From contig SKZX01000028.1 of the NCBI GenBank assembly GCA_007127175.1, positions 1 through 11,733 of the forward strand: 11,733 nucleotides of DNA, in the 5' to 3' direction. Position 1 is the first letter of the stretch. The number at the start of each line of letters is the position of its first letter. The notes under the pieces are model-generated. The model was not told the origin of the DNA. It saw only the letters and a list, made by a program, of their open reading frames with translations, and ran no database searches. Positions 7,281 to 11,733 of the stretch are shown in pieces. The DNA is from Desulfobacterales bacterium (lineage in GTDB: Bacteria; Desulfobacterota; Desulfobacteria; Desulfobacterales; Desulfosalsimonadaceae). The translations under genes were made by a program, and so were the position numbers.

Positions 7281-8072
7281 ATGATCATTGTCGCGGACAA
7301 CCTGACCATTACCAACCCGGTCATCTCTGATGCCATTGCCGGCACTGACCCGAAGCCCATCGCAGACATGGTCCGGGCGTGTGTGGCTGCCGGCGCCGAT
7401 GCCATAGACATCAACCCGGGGCCGCTCAGGAAAAACGCAGCCGAGATCATGACCTTTCTCGTTGAAACGGTCCAGGCAGAAACCACCATGCCGCTGCTGC
7501 TGGATACCACCAGCGCCGAAGCCATTGCGGCCGGCCTTGCAGCCGCCCGGAACAGGGTCATTATCAACGGGTTTTCCCTTGAGCCGCAAAAATGCCGGGA
7601 CATGCTCCCCCTGGCCAAAACCTTTGGCGTGGATATTATCGGCTACATCCTGCGCCCGGACAGCAGTGTCCCAACGGAGGCGGCCGAGTTTTTCGAAATC
7701 ACACTCGAACTGATCGCGGCGGCCCAAAAAGCCGGGGTGACAATCGACCGGCTCATCATCGATCCCGTGGTCGCCCCGCTCATATGGGACAACGGCACTG
7801 CCCACAACCGGGCGCTGCTGTCTTTTTTGTCACGGCGCGAAGACCTGGCAGGGGCGCCGCTTCAAAGCATTGCCGGCCTTTCCAACCTGAGCGCCGGCCG
7901 CGCGCCAGGAGAAAAAAAGCGGCTGGTGCAGAAAACCTTTCTCCCCATGATGGCGGCGGCCGGTCTGGACATGGTGCTCATGGACGTTTTTCAGGCGGAT
8001 GTGGCAGCCGTGGCAAGGGCCTGCGATCTCATCACCGGTGAAAAGATTTTTTCCTGGGCCGCCATCGGTTGA
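7281..8072 (+). CDS. Methyltetrahydrofolate methyltransferase-like pterin-binding TIM barrel (AcsE/MetH-pterin type)
   Basis: About 263 aa with the repeat pattern of pterin-binding TIM barrels, closest by eye to AcsE (CH3-H4folate:corrinoid iron-sulfur protein methyltransferase) and the pterin half of methionine synthase. Recognisable blocks are GADAIDINPGP (38-48), LLLDTTSAEAIAAGL (72-86), VIINGFSLE, DPVVAPL (161-167) and AGLSNLSAG (198-206). Asn202 in the last block is the likely counterpart of the pterin-protonating asparagine of MeTr. It would bind a methylated pterin and pass methyl to a corrinoid protein. No corrinoid protein, CO dehydrogenase/acetyl-CoA synthase or MtvA-type neighbour is visible, so its partner is unknown. 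The preferred start is ATG 7281, with TGGA at 7271-7274 6 nt upstream; ATG 7275 lies too close to it. A dihydropteroate synthase is the main alternative; the MeTr-like SNLSAG block speaks against it. Confidence 0.85.
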   Translation: MIIVADNLTITNPVISDAIAGTDPKPIADMVRACVAAGADAIDINPGPLRKNAAEIMTFLVETVQAETTMPLLLDTTSAEAIAAGLAAARNRVIINGFSLEPQKCRDMLPLAKTFGVDIIGYILRPDSSVPTEAAEFFEITLELIAAAQKAGVTIDRLIIDPVVAPLIWDNGTAHNRALLSFLSRREDLAGAPLQSIAGLSNLSAGRAPGEKKRLVQKTFLPMMAAAGLDMVLMDVFQADVAAVARACDLITGEKIFSWAAIG

Positions 8073-8088
8073 AATGGGCCCTGTTTTT
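8056..8088 (+). terminator. Possible weak rho-independent terminator after the methyltransferase-like gene
   Basis: GGGCC (8056-8060) can pair with GGCCC (8077-8081), across the stop codon, and is followed by TGTTTTT (8082-8088) and later more T-runs. The stem is only five GC pairs with a 16-nt loop, so efficiency would be modest. Confidence 0.3.
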
Positions 8089-8117
8089 AATATTTTTTGG
8101 CAGGAACGTGGTCGTGC

Positions 8118-8147
8118 TTGCTGAGTGGTTTATCTTTTGATGATAAT
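8118..8147 (+). promoter_or_regulatory. Possible sigma70-type promoter for the DUF362 gene
   Basis: TTGCTG (8118-8123) and GATAAT (8142-8147) are separated by 18 bp. Initiation would fall near 8154, giving a leader of about 24 nt carrying the GGAGGAA ribosome site. Together with the weak terminator just upstream, this suggests that the DUF362 and alkyl-sulfatase-like genes form their own transcription unit. Confidence 0.4.
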
Positions 8148-8177
8148 TCTTTTACGAAATCTGGGAGGAACAGGTTA

Positions 8178-9398
8178 ATGCCTGATAATGTATGGTCCAG
8201 AAGGGATTTTTTAAAGCTTTCGGGTGCTGCTGCAAGCGCCGTCCTGTTGCCTGCCTGTGCACACAGGATGAAAGAAATGGAGGCCGAACTGGCGGTCATG
8301 CCGGTTAATGAATCCTGGACGCCTCATGCGGCAAGCGCATGGGTTCCAAAGGGGGCGCATGGGGATGCCTGTGATGTGTTCCGGCATACCGTTGAAGCGG
8401 CCACTGATTTTTCATGGCTGTCGCCCGGGGATTCTGTTTTGATCAAGCTTTCCCTGAACTCTCCCAATCCATACCCGGCCACGACCGATCCATGGTCGCT
8501 GGCTTGCATGATACGCCTTTTGAAGGAAAAGGGGGCCGGCCGGGTCATGGCGGGTGATTCCAGCGGGGTGCAGAGTGTTCATTGGACAAGGGAGAATCAG
8601 AAGGGATCTTCGCGGGAGTGCTGCAAAAAGGCGAAGCTTTTTGACGTCATTGTCCAAAACGGCGCGGAACCCGTATTCTTCGAGGAAGCGGGCTATGATG
8701 CATTCATCCCCGTGTACCCCCCGGAACCGCACCATTGGCAGGAGCCCATGTGGATACCCACGGCCGTGAACGAGGCGGACCATATCATTTACCTTGCCCG
8801 CGTAAGTTCCCATATCATGGGTGATATCACCTCCGGGATGAAGATCGGGGTCGGTTTTTTACGGGAGGACAGCAGAAAAACGCTGCACCAGGGGGGAGAC
8901 GCCTTTTACGCCATGTACGAGGAAATCAACCACGTGTCTGAAATCGCTTCCAAACTGAGGCTCACCGTGTCATCCGGGAGAAAGGTGCTGGCCACCTTCG
9001 GCCCGGACAACGGCCATGTCACAGCGCCCCCAAACGGTCTTGTGATTGCATCCGAAGACCTTTTTGCCCACGAGGCCTTGTCATATGCATGGCTCCTGTA
9101 CAACCGGGAGCATGAAACGGGGTTCTTCGATGTGGGTGTCACCGGCCGGCTCACGCGCATGCGCTCGCCCATCAACCGGGGGTTTGTCTGGCAGACATGG
9201 AAAGGCGGCGGCTTTTTTCAAACGCCCAAAATCCCGTTGTTCATCGCCGGAAACATTTACGCACACCCGTCTCTCATGAATGCCATGAACCGGAATGGGG
9301 GCCGTCCCAAAGCCATCGAATGGGAACAGGTGAACCCATCTGCGGGCACAGAAATGATGGCGGATTACCTCCGGGATAAAATATCCGTAAAAATCTGA
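8178..9398 (+). CDS. Tat-exported DUF362-domain protein
   Basis: The 406-aa protein starts with a textbook twin-arginine signal: SRRDFLK at residues 7-13 and a hydrophobic core, ending in LLPAC with Cys27 as a possible lipobox. It is therefore predicted to be exported folded, perhaps lipid-anchored. The DUF362 signature follows: SVLIKLSLNSPNPYPATT (86-103), MIRLLKEKGAGRVMAGDSSG (111-130) and the DHIIYLARVSSHIMGDITSGMKIGVG block (201-226). This domain's function is unsettled; it often occurs in anaerobes with ferredoxin domains, but here no Cx2Cx2C cluster motif is present. A Tat signal suggests a cofactor inserted in the cytoplasm. The ATG at 8178 has GGAGGAA (8164-8170) 7 nt upstream, which overrides the longer frame from 8097. 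The next gene starts 24 bp after its stop. Confidence 0.85.
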   Translation: MPDNVWSRRDFLKLSGAAASAVLLPACAHRMKEMEAELAVMPVNESWTPHAASAWVPKGAHGDACDVFRHTVEAATDFSWLSPGDSVLIKLSLNSPNPYPATTDPWSLACMIRLLKEKGAGRVMAGDSSGVQSVHWTRENQKGSSRECCKKAKLFDVIVQNGAEPVFFEEAGYDAFIPVYPPEPHHWQEPMWIPTAVNEADHIIYLARVSSHIMGDITSGMKIGVGFLREDSRKTLHQGGDAFYAMYEEINHVSEIASKLRLTVSSGRKVLATFGPDNGHVTAPPNGLVIASEDLFAHEALSYAWLLYNREHETGFFDVGVTGRLTRMRSPINRGFVWQTWKGGGFFQTPKIPLFIAGNIYAHPSLMNAMNRNGGRPKAIEWEQVNPSAGTEMMADYLRDKISVKI

Positions 9399-9422
9399 AA
9401 CCACATAACAATGGGGGTTTTA

Positions 9423-11156
9423 ATGAAAAGGGCGTACATGGCTTTGCAGCGTTTTCGCTGGTTTTTGGGGGTGGTTCTGGTTTTGGCGTTAGTCTTTCCG
9501 GGATGTGCATCCCTGGACCGGCAGTGGGATGCGCCCCCGGCGGCAAATCCCGACCTGGCGGCGCACTCTGAGGAATTCCGGCAGGAAGTGATCGAGGTGA
9601 CCGACGGCGTGCATGTGGCCATTGGCTTCGGGTTGGCCAACGCCATCCTGATCGAAGGGAATGACGGCGTCATCATCGTGGATACCATGGAAAGCGAAGA
9701 GGCGGCCGTCCCGGTCAAGGCCGCTTTTGACGAGATCACGTCAAAGCCGGTCAAGGCGATCATTTACACGCACTTTCATTCCGACCACACGTTCGGTGCA
9801 ACGGTCATGGCAGGGGATGACAACCCGGAAATCTACGCCCATTACACCACCAGCCACCACCTGGACCGCATCGTCAATATCACCCGGGACACCACCTACC
9901 GCCGTGCCATGCGCCAATTCGGGGTTCTTCTGCCCCCCGGAGCAGTGGTCAACGCAGGCATCGGGGCGCGCCTGCTTTTTGACGCAGACAGCACCCCGGG
10001 TCTTCTCTACCCAACCAAAACCTACGATGGCGACCGCATGGAACTGGAGATCGCGGGCGTCAAAATAATCTTGATTCACGCACCGGGCGAAACCCCGGAC
10101 CAGACCATCGTCTGGCTCCCGGATAAAGAAGTACTGCTTCCCGCAGACAATTTTTACAAGTCCTTCCCCAATTTGTACGCCATCCGGGGCACGGCCTACC
10201 GGGATGTCACCCTGTGGGTTAAAAGCCTTGACATCATGCGGGATTTGCGCCCGAAATACCTGGTGCCCCATCATACCCGGCCCATTGTGGGGGAAGATCT
10301 CATCTATGAAACCCTGACCAACTACCGGGACGCCATCCAGTTCGTCCACGACCAGACCATCCGGCACATGAATGCCGGGCTCACACCCGAAGAGATCGTT
10401 GAAAAGGTGAAGCTGCCGGCCCACCTGGCCAACCAGCCCTACCTCCAGGAATACTACGGCACGGTGGAATGGTCTGTCAAAGCCATTTTCAACGGCTACC
10501 TGGGATGGTTCGGCGGGAATGCCACGGACCTGTTCCCCCTTCCGCCGAAAGATCGGGCAGAGCGCTTTGCCGCACTTGCGGGCGGGGAGGAAAACCTGCT
10601 CCGGCACGCGGAGGAGGCTGCGGCGCAAGGGGATGACCAGTGGGCGCTGGAGTTGGCCGATCAGTTGCTCCGGCTCGATCCGGCAATGGACCGGGCTGTT
10701 GCGATCCGGGCGGCATCGCTCAAAAGGCTGGGGGAAAAACAGATCGCTGCCACCGCCCGGAATTATTACCTGACGCAATCGTTGGAAGCCGAAGGCCGGC
10801 TTGCAATCGGCGCCGCTTCGGTCAACCACCCGGATTTTATTCGGAAAATACCGCTTTCCGCCATATTCAGCGCCATGACCGTCAACCTGAACCCCGAAAA
10901 AAGCGTGGACGTGGACCAGGTGCTCGGCTTCCGTTTTCCGGACACCGGTGAGGCATATACCGTGCACGTGCGCCGGGGGATTGCGGAAATCCGGCCGTAT
11001 TTCCCGGAAAACCCCGATATCACCGTATCGGTGGATTCAAATGTCTGGAGAGAAATCGTGGCAGGGCTTCGCAACCCCGCGGTGTCGGTCATCCGGGACC
11101 TCGAGGTGGAGGGCGGAACCATAAACCTGGTCCGTTTCCTTAACTTTTTCAAGTAA
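9423..11156 (+). CDS. Alkyl-sulfatase-type metallo-beta-lactamase fold lipoprotein with SCP2-like tail
   Basis: A 577-aa protein with the three-part layout of SdsA1-type alkyl sulfatases: a metallo-beta-lactamase domain (about 55-290), a helical dimerisation domain (about 315-450) containing GWFGGNATDLFPLPP (361-375) and AAAQGDDQWALELADQLL, and a C-terminal SCP2-like domain (about 470-577). The zinc motif HFHSDH is at 117-122, with APGE (220-223), LPADN (239-243) and PHHTRP (282-287) as further ligand regions. Classical SdsA1 has AEN at the second-metal glutamate and HNL shortly after; here ADN and PNL stand in, so the substrate may not be an alkyl sulfate. The signal sequence ends FPGC (Cys28), suggesting a lipoprotein. 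The ATG at 9423 follows GGGGG (9413-9417) by 5 nt; ATG 9411 lacks a ribosome site. It is probably co-transcribed with the DUF362 gene. Confidence 0.88.
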   Translation: MKRAYMALQRFRWFLGVVLVLALVFPGCASLDRQWDAPPAANPDLAAHSEEFRQEVIEVTDGVHVAIGFGLANAILIEGNDGVIIVDTMESEEAAVPVKAAFDEITSKPVKAIIYTHFHSDHTFGATVMAGDDNPEIYAHYTTSHHLDRIVNITRDTTYRRAMRQFGVLLPPGAVVNAGIGARLLFDADSTPGLLYPTKTYDGDRMELEIAGVKIILIHAPGETPDQTIVWLPDKEVLLPADNFYKSFPNLYAIRGTAYRDVTLWVKSLDIMRDLRPKYLVPHHTRPIVGEDLIYETLTNYRDAIQFVHDQTIRHMNAGLTPEEIVEKVKLPAHLANQPYLQEYYGTVEWSVKAIFNGYLGWFGGNATDLFPLPPKDRAERFAALAGGEENLLRHAEEAAAQGDDQWALELADQLLRLDPAMDRAVAIRAASLKRLGEKQIAATARNYYLTQSLEAEGRLAIGAASVNHPDFIRKIPLSAIFSAMTVNLNPEKSVDVDQVLGFRFPDTGEAYTVHVRRGIAEIRPYFPENPDITVSVDSNVWREIVAGLRNPAVSVIRDLEVEGGTINLVRFLNFFK

Positions 11157-11221
11157 GTTCTGTGAGTCGGCGGGGTGTTTGAGAAAAAAACCGATTCGGG
11201 CCAGAAAAATGCTGTTTCACT

Positions 11222-11226
11222 GGAGG
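11222..11226 (+). promoter_or_regulatory. Strong ribosome binding site of the TGA-interrupted gene
   Basis: GGAGG lies 6 nt before the ATG at 11233, an ideal Shine-Dalgarno position. It shows that translation begins in the frame that meets the TGA at 11305, which matters for reading this gene as one unit. Confidence 0.75.
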
Positions 11227-11232
11227 TGTGTG

Positions 11233-11571
11233 ATGGATATTACCTGTGCGAAATGCGGGCATACCGATGATTACGTTCATTTCCCCTTTCTGTGCAAAAA
11301 CGGCTGACCCGCCACCGGAGAGTCCGATCTCCGGCAATGCCCCGGGTGCGGGGCAGAATGTGTTTTTTCCCGTGCGGAGGCGCTCGAGCAGGAGCAGGCG
11401 CAGATGAAAGCGCTTTCCATTAAACTGGCGGGTTTGCCCAGGTCCGGAGATCCCGAGGTAAGAAAAGAAGCAAGCAGGATCATCCTGAAGCTCCATTCAA
11501 TGAACCAGCGATGGAATATCGAGCCCTTGCACCGGTTTCTCCTTGAGCAGCAAAGGGAGTTGCTCCCTTAG
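11233..11571 (+). CDS. Candidate selenoprotein: small zinc-ribbon protein with in-frame TGA (Sec25)
   Basis: Read through TGA 11305-11307, the frame gives 112 residues ending at TAG 11569. The first part has TCAKCG (Cys5, Cys8) and FLCKNG with Cys21, then U25; the second has QCPGCGAEC (Cys36, Cys39, Cys43), so the two CxxC knuckles of a zinc ribbon lie on either side of the TGA. Residues 46-112 form charged amphipathic helices (AEALEQEQAQMKAL, EVRKEASRIILKLHSMNQ). Codon use stays normal after the TGA for 87 codons, and no in-frame start exists between the TGA and the CPGC knuckle. A SECIS-like hairpin begins 7 nt after the TGA. Cys21-x3-Sec25 could be a redox pair. I know no family for it. 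Alternatives are a 24-codon peptide, a nonsense mutation (pseudogene), or a sequencing error at TGA. Confidence 0.6.
11315..11334 (+). promoter_or_regulatory. Putative bacterial SECIS hairpin
   Basis: CCGGAGA (11315-11321) pairs perfectly with TCTCCGG (11328-11334) around the loop GTCCGA. The stem starts 7 nt and the loop 14 nt after the in-frame TGA. Bacterial SECIS elements lie just downstream of the Sec codon inside the coding region and have a G within the first two loop bases, as here. In E. coli fdhF the upper stem-loop begins 11 nt after the UGA, so this one is about one codon closer than that reference, which keeps the call provisional. Confidence 0.5.
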
Positions 11572-11624
11572 GACGGCAGTCAACTGATCCTGATCCCGGA
11601 GACAGTTTCCGCAGGCATTTTAAA

Positions 11625-11670
11625 AAGCAGAAAGACCGGGCTATGCATGACATGGCCCGGTCTTTCTGTT
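11625..11670. terminator. Strong, probably bidirectional rho-independent terminator
   Basis: AGAAAGACCGGGC (11629-11641) pairs perfectly with GCCCGGTCTTTCT (11655-11667): a 13-bp stem that can extend four more pairs (one G-U) to a CATGA loop. The right side is followed by GTTT and the left side, read on the minus strand, by GCTTTTTAAAA. It sits between the 11233 gene and the convergent gene at the right edge and can serve both. Confidence 0.85.
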
Positions 11671-11697
11671 TATGTGGCTTGTTTTTGAGCGTCCGGC

Positions 11698-11733
11698 TTA
11701 CAGGAATTTGTACTGGATGCCGAATGCCACGAA
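11698..11733 (-). CDS. C-terminal end of a convergent gene, perhaps an outer-membrane beta-barrel protein
   Basis: Read on the minus strand, the last bases give FVAFGIQYKFL followed by TAA. The alternating hydrophobic/polar pattern with aromatics near the end resembles the last strand of a porin-like beta-barrel, although such proteins usually end in Phe rather than Leu. Only 11 residues are visible. The terminator directly downstream of its stop supports this being a real gene end. Confidence 0.45.
   Translation of the reverse strand, partial: FVAFGIQYKFL

Noticed and set aside
8097..8177. An in-frame N-terminal extension of the DUF362 gene
   Set aside because: It would bury the twin-arginine signal inside the protein, and the ideal GGAGGAA site serves the ATG at 8178.
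9741..10967. A 408-codon open frame on the minus strand
   Set aside because: It lies fully antisense to the well-supported alkyl-sulfatase-like gene and has no recognisable domain or ribosome site; it is a by-product of GC-rich codon bias.
11149..11496. A 115-codon minus-strand frame that could be called instead of the TGA-interrupted gene
   Set aside because: It has no recognisable motif, and the plus strand has a strong ribosome site and a two-knuckle zinc ribbon. The minus frame also crosses the end of the upstream gene.

Overview
The window looks like chromosomal DNA of an anaerobic, probably sulfate-reducing bacterium of the Desulfobacterota (Desulfobacteraceae-like). This is an inference from gene content: a CCG-domain iron-sulfur protein, a lone FmdE-type protein, a methyl-pterin methyltransferase-like protein, a Tat-exported DUF362 protein, lipoproteins, moderately high GC, and one gene that makes sense only if an in-frame TGA is read as selenocysteine. 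No rRNA, tRNA, insertion sequence, CRISPR array or phage gene was seen.

Layout. At the left edge (1-306, +) is the C-terminal end of a CheB-type methylesterase domain. After a 224 bp gap, 531-1940 (-) encodes a GlpC/HdrD-like protein with two iron-sulfur and two CCG domains. A 322 bp divergent intergenic region follows. From there everything up to 11571 is on the + strand: a MauE/DoxX-like membrane protein with a cysteine-free thioredoxin-like tail (2263-3399), a membrane-anchored rhodanese (about 3419-4003), an unrecognised 478-aa cytoplasmic protein (about 4125-5561), an FmdE-family protein with a zinc ribbon (about 5668-6273), a YafK-like L,D-transpeptidase (about 6399-7250), a methyltetrahydrofolate methyltransferase-like TIM barrel (about 7281-8072), a Tat-dependent DUF362 protein (8178-9398), a lipoprotein of the alkyl-sulfatase type metallo-beta-lactamase family (9423-11156), and a small zinc-ribbon protein whose frame is interrupted by one TGA (11233-11571). 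A strong hairpin terminator (11625-11670) separates this last gene from the end of a convergent gene, perhaps an outer-membrane beta-barrel, at the right edge.

The most interesting object is the 112-codon gene at 11233-11571. It has a strong ribosome binding site. The frame runs straight through TGA at 11305 for 87 more codons, and the second half carries the CxxC knuckle that completes the zinc ribbon begun in the first half. Starting 7 nt after the TGA is a perfect 7-bp hairpin with a GU-starting loop, which resembles a bacterial SECIS element. It is a candidate selenoprotein of a family I do not recognise.

The + strand genes do not form one recognisable pathway. Spacings are mostly short (about 20-130 bp), so some co-transcription is likely, for example DUF362 with the alkyl-sulfatase-like gene (24 bp apart). 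Possible internal promoters lie upstream of 4125 and 8178. Several products act at or outside the membrane (MauE-like, rhodanese, L,D-transpeptidase, DUF362, sulfatase-like), which suggests a mixed envelope and redox/C1-related housekeeping region rather than a dedicated system.
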